Of a stretch of 48,195 nt of DNA, positions 1-7,531 are shown in pieces. Made by a program: the position numbers and the translations under genes. Within the stretch, counting starts at the first letter, position 1; the number at the start of each line of letters is the position of its first letter. The stretch spans positions 1 through 48,195 of the forward strand of contig JAKSJN010000017.1 of NCBI GenBank assembly GCA_024402135.1, read 5' to 3'. The stretch is from Bacteroidales bacterium. Its GTDB lineage: Bacteria; Bacteroidota; Bacteroidia; Bacteroidales; UBA932. The notes beneath the pieces are model-generated. The model did not search any database, was not told the origin of the DNA, and saw only the letters and a list, made by a program, of their open reading frames with translations.

Positions 1-1170
1 CCAGGCGACTCTCTCCATATCGAGATTGACTTTGCGGATTTCAGCAAGCTGTCCTGCTCCGGAAAGGGATCAGAAAACAACGAGAAGCTTCATGCCTTTC
101 ACATGAAGTATTACTCTCCATTGTGGCCATCTTTCTCAACATACGACATTGATGGGCTAGATGAGACAAAACGAAAGTATGGATCAGCTGGGGAATATAA
201 GGCGGCGCTCGATTTGTTGGTTGACGAATACATGGCGCGACTCCAGGATTTTGTCTCAGATGAACACCCGAGTGAAGAACTGGTAGCGTTCTGTCGTCAG
301 GAAATCGAGGCGGACTACTATTCAATGCTGTCAAACCAGATTCCCCTCTACGCTGAGACTGAATCTTTGGAGCTGTCGGATTTCTTCCGTGTGGCTGATG
401 TGGAACACCTATTTGATGCCGGCTGTTTCAATAGCAGACTCTTTCTTCTGGTACAAAGCATTTCCGGCTGGATTCTCTCTGATATGCGTAATGGGGACAG
501 TCTTTCTGAATGCGTAGGACAACTCCAGAAATCAACAAAAAACAAGATGCTGCAGCAGATGCTCCTCTCGGACATATTCAACTCAGAACTCGAGAAGAAC
601 GACGTGTCCGTGTTTGAGAAAGAGTTCCCGCTGTTCAACAAATATGTCATGGATCCTCTACTGAAGCTGTCCATAAGGGATAGATATTTCGAGAAGAAGG
701 CATTTACTGAAGATCCACGCCTGCTGTCGAACTCAATCCTTAATGGAGACGGCCATAGGGACGGTATTTCAGTCATTCAAAAGAATAACGAAGGTCTGGA
801 ATTGCTCCGTGACATCATCTCGAAGAACGCCGGACGCGCAGTGTATATCAGCATCGGGGCCAACTGGTGCCAAGGCACCCGACAGGAAATGCCGTTCCAG
901 CAGAAGCTTGCCGAGGATTTTGCAGACAGGAATCTTAGAATAGTCAATCTGTATCTCGACGAAGGCTTGAACCGTGTTGATCCAGAGACGGGAATAGAAG
1001 ACTACCATCTTACAGACGGGCAGCTATTCGGTCTGGATCCGATATTCCACACCGGCCGTGGCATTCCATTCTATGTCCTTATTGACAAGGATGGTGTCAT
1101 CGTTGACTATGGAGAACATCTGAGACCATCTCAGGATGGCACGAAGCAGAAGATTTCAAAAGCACTATGA
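1..1170 (+). CDS. TlpA-like thioredoxin-fold protein, 5' end outside window
   Basis: The reading frame is open from base 1, so this is the C-terminal 389 residues of a longer protein whose start lies upstream. It begins with PGDSLHIEIDF, a strand typical of the N-terminal beta domain that precedes thioredoxin folds in Bacteroidota exported proteins. A helical middle part follows. From about residue 275 there is a thioredoxin-like domain with a strand, then ANWCQGTRQEMP, then a cis-Pro-like segment RGIPFYVLID. TlpA/ResA proteins normally have WCxxC at this site. Here the second cysteine is Thr, leaving a single Cys (codon 868-870), so ordinary disulfide exchange is unlikely without a partner thiol. 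Family members act in the periplasm. The function here is inferred only from fold. Confidence 0.72.
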   Translation, partial: PGDSLHIEIDFADFSKLSCSGKGSENNEKLHAFHMKYYSPLWPSFSTYDIDGLDETKRKYGSAGEYKAALDLLVDEYMARLQDFVSDEHPSEELVAFCRQEIEADYYSMLSNQIPLYAETESLELSDFFRVADVEHLFDAGCFNSRLFLLVQSISGWILSDMRNGDSLSECVGQLQKSTKNKMLQQMLLSDIFNSELEKNDVSVFEKEFPLFNKYVMDPLLKLSIRDRYFEKKAFTEDPRLLSNSILNGDGHRDGISVIQKNNEGLELLRDIISKNAGRAVYISIGANWCQGTRQEMPFQQKLAEDFADRNLRIVNLYLDEGLNRVDPETGIEDYHLTDGQLFGLDPIFHTGRGIPFYVLIDKDGVIVDYGEHLRPSQDGTKQKISKAL

Positions 1171-1175
1171 TATGA

Positions 1176-1374
1176 CAATCGCCTGACTTTCAGAAAGAAA
1201 TAATTGTGCAATCAGTGATTGCCAAAACTTCAGATACGCCAGTATTCGTACCCGAAGACAAACTGTTCAACCGACTTTCATACACACATCTCCTTCAACT
1301 TCTCCGACAGCCTTCACTTGCCATCAGAGGAGAAGATGTCCGAATGGCTCATTGACGAAATAAAGAATTATTGA
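1176..1374 (+). pseudogene. Frameshifted gene remnant
   Basis: Between two genes, two overlapping frames read like protein rather than random sequence. Frame 3, from about 1176 (after a TGA at 1173), gives PVFVPEDKLFNR near 1230-1273. Frame 1 takes over near 1279 with ISFNFSDSLHLPSEEK and ends LIDEIKNY before a TGA at 1372-1374. A single frame change near 1273-1279 would join them into one C-terminal fragment of about 65 residues. No start codon or ribosome site is obvious. I do not recognise the parent family. It could also be chance coding-like sequence. Confidence 0.3.
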
Positions 1375-1388
1375 ACGGCGTAACCACC

Positions 1389-2066
1389 ATGAAACATTAC
1401 ATTCTTACTCTCGCACTGTTGCTCTCATGCGCCTTTGCCGGTGCACAGGAAATCAGACCGGTGAAGGCTGACGTCTCCGACTATGTGCCTATGCTCCAGG
1501 ATGCCGGCTTCGGCATTTATGCATTTGATATCTCATCCCTGAACGATAATGCATACAACATCAGCCTTGTCGTGAGCGAGTACGTCAATGGTGAACTGGT
1601 AAGTGAAACTGAATCTTACGAGGTGGAGAGCAGTCTCTACAAGAACCCACAGAAACTGACACTCGGTTTCTCACCGAAGTCTGACTCCATGAGAAATGTC
1701 AGGCTATATGTAGATGATGTGCGTGTCGCGGCAAAGACCCTGAGCCTGAAACCTATGACTGCACCTCAATATGAAGGGGAGATCATGTATGACCTTCTTT
1801 CTTTTGAACTCGACCAGATAAAGGTCAACGCCGTCACTCCGCTTGTCCTTCTGGGCTCGTACTGGTATGATGAGCCCTTCAAGACGGTCCGTTTCTATGG
1901 CGACGAAGACCGTACCATCTTGATGTCATCGCCGATCATGAAGCTGATTCCTCATTGCTACGTCCTCGGAATAAGGGTCGAGCAGCAATACAAGACTTAC
2001 AATGCAGTGCCGACCCAACCTAAAACCAATACGTCAATCCCACTGACTGGCGGTGCCCATAAATAG
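1389..2066 (+). CDS. Secreted protein of unknown function
   Basis: A 225-residue protein with a clear signal peptide: MKHYI, a hydrophobic stretch ILTLALLLSCAFAGA, then AQ-E as the probable cleavage site. I chose ATG 1389 over the in-frame TTG at 1371 because it opens directly on the signal peptide. The mature part is predicted mostly beta, with patterns such as YNISLVVSEYVNGELVSE and YVLGIRVEQQ, and no cofactor or catalytic motif I can name. It resembles small secreted Bacteroidales proteins found only as domains of unknown function. It stands alone between a remnant upstream and a convergent hydrolase downstream, so context gives no role. Confidence 0.6.
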   Translation: MKHYILTLALLLSCAFAGAQEIRPVKADVSDYVPMLQDAGFGIYAFDISSLNDNAYNISLVVSEYVNGELVSETESYEVESSLYKNPQKLTLGFSPKSDSMRNVRLYVDDVRVAAKTLSLKPMTAPQYEGEIMYDLLSFELDQIKVNAVTPLVLLGSYWYDEPFKTVRFYGDEDRTILMSSPIMKLIPHCYVLGIRVEQQYKTYNAVPTQPKTNTSIPLTGGAHK

Positions 2067-2098
2067 AGTCTCAGGTCCAAACCATATTTCACGGCTGG

Positions 2099-3013
2099 TC
2101 AGCTTCGTGAGGATATGAACCTGACGATGTCGTCGAAGATGTCTTCGGCGCTCTTTTCCAGAAGGAGCTCGTGACGCAGGCCTGGATAGAGCTTGGAACT
2201 TACGTTGGAATAACCTCTGTCCTTCATGAACTGCACAGCCTTTCCGAAGGCCTTGTCATCTATCCTGCAAGGATCGTCACCTCCCGAAATGAACATCACC
2301 CTAAGCGACGGGTTTGCATGCGTCCAGCCCTTTGGGGAGTAGCAGTACATCATCACTCCCATGAGGTTCATGAAGCCGTTTGCAGTGAAACAGAATCCGC
2401 ACAAAGGGTCGGCTATGTATGACCTGACGTTCTCCCTGTTCGCGCTGAGCCATGCGAGCTCGCCCTCGGCCTTGAAAGGCTTGTTGAAACTGCCGAATGA
2501 CATTGTATCTAGCAGTTTTGAGCGGAAATGGTCTCCTCGTATTGCTGCCACCAGTGATGCCAGAACCTTGCCCGCTCCCTTCGCAGGGTTGTTTGAAGGA
2601 CATCCGCATACGATGAGTCCATCGATCGCGCTGTCGTATCTCTTGGTGAAGGCTCTTACCACCATCGAACCCATGCTGTGGCCCATGAGTATGACAGGCA
2701 GTCCGGGGAATTGATTCTTTGCCCAGTCGTGAACCTTCTTCACATCCTCGACCATGGCATTCCATCCTCCTGCGTACATGAATCCGAGGTCGTCGGGATT
2801 CTTTACGCTGGCTCCGTGCCCGCGATGGTCATGGATGACCGATGCTATGCCCCGCGCGGCGAGGTACTCCATGAATGGAAAGTATCTTTCCTTGTGCTCT
2901 GCCATTCCATGGGCAATCTGAAGAACGCATGAGGCTCCCGCTTCGGGCTTGCAGTATGCACCGCAGAGGGTGAGGTCGTCAAAATCTGACTTGATTGTGA
3001 AGGTGCTTATCAT
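2099..3013 (-). CDS. Alpha/beta hydrolase, monoacylglycerol-lipase-like
   Basis: A 304-residue cytoplasmic-looking protein of the serine aminopeptidase S33 / lysophospholipase group. The oxyanion-hole motif AHGMAEH is at about residues 34-40, the nucleophile elbow GHSMGSM puts Ser at 113, the probable acid is in ISGGDDPCR, and the catalytic His is in YPGLRHELL near the C-terminus. A lid-like insertion lies between about residues 140 and 220. There is no signal peptide. The family cleaves acyl esters such as monoacylglycerols or lysophospholipids; the actual substrate here is unknown. It is transcribed alone from a promoter that reaches into the neighbouring direct repeat. Confidence 0.85.
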   Translation of the reverse strand: MISTFTIKSDFDDLTLCGAYCKPEAGASCVLQIAHGMAEHKERYFPFMEYLAARGIASVIHDHRGHGASVKNPDDLGFMYAGGWNAMVEDVKKVHDWAKNQFPGLPVILMGHSMGSMVVRAFTKRYDSAIDGLIVCGCPSNNPAKGAGKVLASLVAAIRGDHFRSKLLDTMSFGSFNKPFKAEGELAWLSANRENVRSYIADPLCGFCFTANGFMNLMGVMMYCYSPKGWTHANPSLRVMFISGGDDPCRIDDKAFGKAVQFMKDRGYSNVSSKLYPGLRHELLLEKSAEDIFDDIVRFISSRS

Positions 3014-3054
3014 ATCGGAAAATGAAATCTAAGGGTCAAAAGATAGACATATTT

Positions 3055-3085
3055 CAAATTTACTCAAATAATCAGCACCGCCAAA
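3055..3085 (-). promoter_or_regulatory. Promoter of the alpha/beta hydrolase
   Basis: On the minus strand, TAAATTTG (3055-3062) fits the Bacteroidota -7 consensus TAnnTTTG. A TTTG (3082-3085) lies exactly 19 bp upstream as the -33 element. The start codon at 3013 is about 40 bp downstream. The -33 element lies inside the 21-bp repeat at 3076-3096. Confidence 0.55.
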
Positions 3086-3096
3086 TACACCGCCAG
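3076..3096. repeat. 21-bp direct repeat, copy 1
   Basis: An exact 21-bp match to 5127-5147 in the same orientation. Internally it is CACCGCCA, a 4-base AATA spacer, then CACCGCCA and a G, that is, nearly two tandem 12-mers. It is preceded in both copies by CTCAAAT plus a short variable stretch, so the related region is about 34 bp. This copy ends one base from the stop codon of the acyltransferase gene. Confidence 0.8.
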
Positions 3097-3097
3097 C

Positions 3098-4240
3098 CTA
3101 TTTCTTAAGCCAATGCTCCTTCAGCCAGGCACGTACAGGGATGTCGTACAGTTTGAGTGCCGCCCAGGCGTTGAGGATAACCAGGATAGTTGTGGTGATT
3201 CCCACGAATACATGTGTGCCGACTGGCGAATCCATATGACGCTGTGCCCATGACATATGCATGTAGAGCACAGGATAATGGGTGATGTAGAGTGGGAACG
3301 AGATTTCTCCAAGGAATCTGCAGACCTTTGTGCTGACCTTGCCGGTCAACTTGCTGCCTGCGCCGATGATTAGAACGAGAGGGAACAGGAACAGTACGCA
3401 GCAGAGCTGGTAAGCGCCGTCGATGATATTTCCGCCTCCATTGATCTTTGGAACATTGAACATGATGAACACGATGAGCGCTGTGATGAGGAAACCGTGC
3501 TTCGATTTGATCATCCAGCCCAGACGTGACATGATGAGGCCTATGAGGAATGGATAGAGCAGGCGGGTAAAGCCAAGGTAGACGTGCTCTGGGTTGAAGA
3601 CAAATCCACCGTTGATATAGTAGAAATAGCCGTCGTCGACAAGGTTGCCGAAGAGGTTCAGGTTAAGGGCGATGTCGGTAGTGCATACAGCTGCACCGAG
3701 GGCCAGTATTGCCAAACCCCATGTAGGGAGGAAGCGGAATATGAAAGCATAGAGAATGTTGGCGATGTACTCATACATCAGCGTCCATACGGGACCGTTG
3801 ATGCTGGACAGCTCACCCCATCCGCGGATGTCCCATGACTGAGGGAACGGGATGCACAGCAGCGTGAGCAACGCCTGGAGCATCAGGAAATACCAAGGTG
3901 CGGAGTCAACGGCATGGAAGACATCAACACTGCCGGAGTAGTAGAAGAAGATGATACCCATAAGCACGCCGATCAGCAGCATTGGATGCAGGCGGGCGAT
4001 ACGGCGCTTGAAGAAGCCCTTGTAGCCCATCTGGTCGAAGCGGTCCTGGTAGGCGTAACCGAGCACGTAGCCCGACAGGGCGAAGAAGAAATCCACGGCG
4101 AGATATCCATGCGCCATGATGTTGCTGGTAATGTCGGCAGAATAGCATTCCATCATATGGAAGCCGACGACGCAGAATGCAGCCACGCCTCTGAGTCCGT
4201 CCAAGACATCATATCTTGGTTTCGATTCTAAATAAGCCAT
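3098..4240 (-). CDS. Acyltransferase family 3 membrane protein
   Basis: A 380-residue polytopic membrane protein of the OafA/Acyl_transf_3 family, which moves acetyl or other acyl groups onto surface sugars across the inner membrane. The N-terminus reads RYDVLDGLRGVAAFCVVGFHM, where the family's conserved R/H signature (LDGLRG followed by a membrane-embedded His) is intact. A second family-like segment, DFFFALSGYVLGYAY, follows. About ten hydrophobic segments cover the rest, ending in a Lys-rich tail. It lies 43 bp downstream of the LuxR-type regulator on the same strand and may be co-transcribed with it. The acceptor glycan cannot be told from sequence. Confidence 0.88.
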   Translation of the reverse strand: MAYLESKPRYDVLDGLRGVAAFCVVGFHMMECYSADITSNIMAHGYLAVDFFFALSGYVLGYAYQDRFDQMGYKGFFKRRIARLHPMLLIGVLMGIIFFYYSGSVDVFHAVDSAPWYFLMLQALLTLLCIPFPQSWDIRGWGELSSINGPVWTLMYEYIANILYAFIFRFLPTWGLAILALGAAVCTTDIALNLNLFGNLVDDGYFYYINGGFVFNPEHVYLGFTRLLYPFLIGLIMSRLGWMIKSKHGFLITALIVFIMFNVPKINGGGNIIDGAYQLCCVLFLFPLVLIIGAGSKLTGKVSTKVCRFLGEISFPLYITHYPVLYMHMSWAQRHMDSPVGTHVFVGITTTILVILNAWAALKLYDIPVRAWLKEHWLKK

Positions 4241-4283
4241 TGTATGTTTTGTTTCTGTTATCGTGATGTTGCGTACGCTTGCC

Positions 4284-5039
4284 CTATTCTATCAGTCCCA
4301 AGCGTTTTGCCTTGAAGCAGGCCTCTGTGGTGTTGCTGACCTGGAGCTTCTCTATGATGTTCTGTCTGTGTCGGTCAACTGTATTCTTGCTGATTCCCAT
4401 CATCCCGGCAATCTCCTTGCTTGCAAGCCCTTTCTGGATGTATTGCAGCAGCTCCTTCTCGCGGCTGCTCAGTATGGAGCGCAGCTCTGAGATGTCTATC
4501 CGTCGTTCTTCGCCGGTCAGTTTGTGTATCAGGCGGGCATGTGTAAATGATTCCTTCGTGAACTTATACACGCAGAGTGCATAGCAGATGCCCTGCTTGC
4601 CTTCGCTCGGGAAATACTGTATGCGATGTATCACAGGATGGTATATGCCATCGGCATCATGCATGCTGATGATCTGCTCCATATACCAGGGGAACCCTTC
4701 GGCGATGTTCTGCGGGGTCAGCATACGGTTGAAGAATTTCAGCTCCTGGAGATGCTGCACGACAAGGTTGTCGGGATTGATGCACGATATGATATCCTCC
4801 TCAAAGACAGAATCCACGTAAAGATGGGTGCCGGCCTTTCCGATGCCAAGCATCTCTGCCGTTTTGCCAAGCAGGATGTGGCACTTGCCGGTCCGCATAT
4901 TGTTGAGCGCCACTATGGCGTTGTCGCACATGGCGTATGTCTCTGCGTAGTTCAGCAGCTTCCGCTCCTCGTCCTCAAGATGTATTCCATCCTGCTGACT
5001 CATGAAATGAGATACCAGTTTGTCGTTGATTTCAACCAT
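4284..5039 (-). CDS. LuxR-type transcriptional regulator with PAS-like sensor
   Basis: A 251-residue regulator. The C-terminal part, from about residue 188, is a LuxR/GerE helix-turn-helix: LSSREKELLQYIQKGLASKE, followed by IAGMMGISKNTVDRHRQNI, with the recognition helix in SKNTVDRHRQ. The N-terminal ~180 residues have the size and pattern of a PAS-like sensor domain, and no phospho-receiver Asp motif is visible, so it is not a classical response regulator. Similar stand-alone PAS-LuxR proteins are common in Bacteroidota. It probably controls the acyltransferase just downstream, and possibly itself; that is inference from spacing. Confidence 0.82.
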   Translation of the reverse strand: MVEINDKLVSHFMSQQDGIHLEDEERKLLNYAETYAMCDNAIVALNNMRTGKCHILLGKTAEMLGIGKAGTHLYVDSVFEEDIISCINPDNLVVQHLQELKFFNRMLTPQNIAEGFPWYMEQIISMHDADGIYHPVIHRIQYFPSEGKQGICYALCVYKFTKESFTHARLIHKLTGEERRIDISELRSILSSREKELLQYIQKGLASKEIAGMMGISKNTVDRHRQNIIEKLQVSNTTEACFKAKRLGLIE

Positions 5040-5048
5040 AATTGCTTA

Positions 5049-5056
5049 CAAAGATA
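5049..5056 (-). promoter_or_regulatory. -7 element upstream of the LuxR-type regulator
   Basis: The minus strand reads TATCTTTG, a perfect TAnnTTTG, about 10 bp upstream of the start codon at 5039. No clear -33 TTTG is found at the usual distance. The 5' leader would be very short. Confidence 0.45.
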
Positions 5057-5126
5057 AGCCAAATGACGGTCCGAATCCATGGTCATTTATCAGTATGGTT
5101 CTCCTGGAGACCCTCAAATGATTTTA

Positions 5127-5147
5127 CACCGCCAAATACACCGCCAG
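5127..5147. repeat. 21-bp direct repeat, copy 2
   Basis: Exact copy of 3076-3096 in the same orientation, in the intergenic region upstream of the LuxR-type regulator and before the toxin-antitoxin pair. Just before it, an imperfect hairpin runs from TCATTT (about 5091) through GGTTCTCC / GGAGACC to AAATGA (about 5116-5121). No -7 box lies at the distance that makes copy 1 part of a promoter. Confidence 0.8.
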
Positions 5148-5188
5148 TCAAAATGGCAAGAACTGCCAATGCTTATGATATTAACGAA

Positions 5189-5231
5189 GTTATAATAATT
5201 ATGCGATATTGTTAGAAATGTTATAACTTTG
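5189..5231 (+). promoter_or_regulatory. Toxin-antitoxin promoter with inverted-repeat operator
   Basis: An inverted repeat GTTATAA (5189-5195) / TTATAAC (5221-5227) with a 25-bp spacer overlaps a perfect -7 box TAACTTTG (5224-5231). The antitoxin ATG at 5236 follows only 4 bp later, so the transcript would be nearly leaderless. The arrangement suits autorepression by the AbrB-type antitoxin, which is known for the family but only inferred here. Confidence 0.5.
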
Positions 5232-5235
5232 TGAC

Positions 5236-5523
5236 ATGCTAGTTTGTTCAAATATCATCAGAATTGGAAACAGTCGAGGTGTAATAATCCCGGCAAAGAT
5301 GCTCAAGTCCCTTCTCCCGGACGCTGAAGACAAGATCAGGATAGAGGAAAGGGATGGAGAAATAGTTATTTCAAGGGATAGAGATCTTTCGGACTCTCCT
5401 TTCCATGCCTTGGACGCATGGTGCGATGAGCATGGCTTTGCGGAGGATTCCGTGGAAGATATAGAGGCCTATATGGATACCATCAGGTCCATGAGAAGCA
5501 ATAAAGAGATCAAGGAATGGTAG
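5236..5523 (+). CDS. AbrB/MazE-type antitoxin
   Basis: A 95-residue protein with an N-terminal SpoVT-AbrB swapped-hairpin DNA-binding domain (residues about 4-48). The hallmark is IIRIGNSRGVIIPAKMLKSL, followed by a short strand IRIEERDGEIVIS. The acidic C-terminal half (EHGFAEDSVEDIEAYMDTIR) is the likely toxin-wrapping segment. Its last 7 bp overlap the start of the PIN-domain gene, a standard antitoxin-toxin arrangement. ATG 5236 is kept as the start because the DNA-binding domain begins almost at once, although the -7 box leaves almost no leader. Cognate pairing is inferred from overlap. Confidence 0.85.
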   Translation: MLVCSNIIRIGNSRGVIIPAKMLKSLLPDAEDKIRIEERDGEIVISRDRDLSDSPFHALDAWCDEHGFAEDSVEDIEAYMDTIRSMRSNKEIKEW

Positions 5524-5942
5524 AAAAGAGATACCTTCTGGACTCGGATGTCCTGATCGCGATGCTTCGCGACCGAAAAGATATTTCAGGAATCAGACGC
5601 AAGATTCTCAATGTCGGCATCGACAGATGCTGCTGCAGTGCTGTTTCGGTAGCCGAGCTATCCTCGGGAGCCTATCGCATGGGGACTGAAAGAGGACTGT
5701 TTGAAGTCTCATTCATACAAGGCATAATGACAGTGGTCCCTTTTGGCTCCAAGGATTCTCAGGATGCGGATATCTTCGGTAAGACAAAGGCACTTTTGAT
5801 GGGAGCCGGAACACCTGTCGATGATATGGATCTCCTTATTGCCTCGACGGCATTGGCAAACGACCTGACGCTTGTCACCCATAACATCAGACATTTCTCA
5901 AAAGTTCCAGGCTTAAAGATCGAAGACTGGCTCAATTCATGA
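5517..5942 (+). CDS. vapC: VapC-type PIN-domain ribonuclease toxin
   Basis: A 141-residue PIN domain of normal VapC length. The acidic metal site is visible: Asp9/Asp11 in YLLDSDVLIAML, Glu47 in SVAELSSG, Asp105 in DDMDLLIAST, and Asn123 in LVTHNIRHF replacing the frequent fourth acidic residue, as in many active members. Family members cleave tRNA or rRNA when freed from the antitoxin. It overlaps the AbrB-type antitoxin by 7 bp, suggesting translational coupling. The pairing of a VapC toxin with an AbrB-fold antitoxin is an established type II combination. The target RNA is unknown. Confidence 0.88.
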   Translation: MVEKRYLLDSDVLIAMLRDRKDISGIRRKILNVGIDRCCCSAVSVAELSSGAYRMGTERGLFEVSFIQGIMTVVPFGSKDSQDADIFGKTKALLMGAGTPVDDMDLLIASTALANDLTLVTHNIRHFSKVPGLKIEDWLNS

Positions 5943-5951
5943 CAGGACAGC

Positions 5952-7466
5952 TTACTTGCCGTCGGCAAGGAAGGCGGCCTGGACCGGACCGACCTTTCTG
6001 TAGCCGTCCTCGTTGAGGTGGAGCTTGTCCTTGACGTAGTAGAGCTGGTAGTTGTATTCATTCGCTCCGAGCAGCTCGAACTGGTCAAGAACAGGGATGC
6101 TGAAATGACTGCAGCAGTCCTTCTGTCCCTCGACATACTCTGAAAAGTTGTGACCTGTGGCGTTGCCGTTGGTCGAGAACGGATTGTATCCCGCCTCCAT
6201 TGAAAAGAATCTGAAGGAAGTGAAAAAATAGATTTCCGCTGCCGGGTTTTTCTCAAGGAGAGTCTTGATGCAGTAGTTGATGCCTCCGCACTGCGTGTGG
6301 AGGTGTTCTTCGTTATAGCCATCATCCACAGTATAGTCGCTCCAGCTGCCTATAGGCTGGCTGTTGGTGAAGTCGTTGGTCGATGCCCAGAGCACGTAGA
6401 TATCGTGGATTCCTGCATCACGTACCTGCTGCTGGAGGGTGTAGCCCTGCTGTGCTGCAAATCCTGCTCCGCCTACTCCGTAGGTCGTCACCGTGCTGTG
6501 AAGCTCATCCGCCCAGATCTGCTTCGCGGCGTCAGATTCCTTGTTCACGGAAAGTGAACCTCCGAAAACTGCAATGCTCTTGCCATAGTTCTTATGTCCT
6601 TTGTACATGCCTGACTTGGTCTTCGGAGTGAGAGTCTTCGGCGTGTTGTCGCCCATGAAGCCGTGGGCGGCGGACTTGATGGCGTTCTTCGCAACCTTTA
6701 TTTCCTGCTCTGTCACACCCTCGGGCACATAAGCATTCTCCTGGATGCTCTTACCTGAAAGGACTTCGTACCAGGTGGCCGCCGCGATGTAACGGCCGTA
6801 GCGTTTGTCAAGATGGAATCCGTCACGTGTCAGTTCAGTGTCAGGGAGTGCGCCCCTGACGCTCTGGATCGCTTTCCCGACAGGGATTATGATGTTGATG
6901 CCGGCATCCGATGCAGCACGTGTGGAAGCGCTGAGTATTGCATTGTGCATCTTCTTCTGGTTCTTGTCATAGCGTGCGAAATCGTTGTGGGTGGAGTTCG
7001 CTGAATACGCCCAGGTCTGGTGGAATACCACTTGTGCCTTAGGGGCGACGCTTCTGATCCAGTCGACAAGATATTCAAGTTGCGCGTAGCTTTCTGGAAC
7101 GCCGCTGAAGCCGCTGGCCTGCTGCACTGAAATGTAGTCCCACTGCTCATCGGCGACAGCCTCGACCAGACGCACGCCTTTGGTCTCGTGCTTCACTCCG
7201 TCGAGACCGATCTTCCTGTATGCGTAATCGGCAATGTCGTTCTTGATGTTGTTGACATGGCGGTCGATACTGCATCCGGCAATGTACATGTTGCCCAGGA
7301 TGACCTTTACGTCTCCGGCCTGGGCGATCGGGTAGAACTCCTGCTCGAGTGCGTCCTCGGAAAAGCTGTTTCCTATCGCGAGGATGCGGAGAATTCCGTC
7401 TTCTGAAGCGGACGCGGAGATAGCGGCGGCAAAGAAGATGATGAGGGTCAGTGCAATTTTTTTCAT
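5952..7466 (-). CDS. Secreted protein with two SGNH/GDSL-type hydrolase domains
   Basis: A 504-residue exported protein (signal peptide MKKIALTLIIFFAAAISASA). The N-terminal domain (about 25-270) resembles the DUF4886 SGNH group: nucleophile block AIGNSFSEDA with Ser34, and the closing Asp-His pair in TRDGFHLD. A short Thr/Lys linker leads to a second SGNH domain (about 296-504): block I AVFGGSLS, block III-like ASTNDF, and the closing pair in KDKLHLNEDGY. Both domains keep a candidate Ser and His. Such enzymes often remove acetyl groups from glycans. It is divergent from an acyltransferase-3 gene, which fits a role in ester turnover, but the substrate is not shown. Confidence 0.82.
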   Translation of the reverse strand: MKKIALTLIIFFAAAISASASEDGILRILAIGNSFSEDALEQEFYPIAQAGDVKVILGNMYIAGCSIDRHVNNIKNDIADYAYRKIGLDGVKHETKGVRLVEAVADEQWDYISVQQASGFSGVPESYAQLEYLVDWIRSVAPKAQVVFHQTWAYSANSTHNDFARYDKNQKKMHNAILSASTRAASDAGINIIIPVGKAIQSVRGALPDTELTRDGFHLDKRYGRYIAAATWYEVLSGKSIQENAYVPEGVTEQEIKVAKNAIKSAAHGFMGDNTPKTLTPKTKSGMYKGHKNYGKSIAVFGGSLSVNKESDAAKQIWADELHSTVTTYGVGGAGFAAQQGYTLQQQVRDAGIHDIYVLWASTNDFTNSQPIGSWSDYTVDDGYNEEHLHTQCGGINYCIKTLLEKNPAAEIYFFTSFRFFSMEAGYNPFSTNGNATGHNFSEYVEGQKDCCSHFSIPVLDQFELLGANEYNYQLYYVKDKLHLNEDGYRKVGPVQAAFLADGK

Positions 7467-7506
7467 GTCGGTTGGATTTGGGATTTCAAGGTAGCAAAAT
7501 AATGTG

Positions 7507-7514
7507 TAAGTTTG
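7507..7514 (+). promoter_or_regulatory. -7 element for the acyltransferase at 7532
   Basis: TAAGTTTG fits the Bacteroidota -7 consensus and lies 17 bp before ATG 7532. It overlaps the reading frame from the alternative ATG at 7502, which argues that 7532 is the true start. No convincing -33 element at 19 bp. Confidence 0.45.
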
Positions 7515-7531
7515 AGCGTAAAACCAAGATT

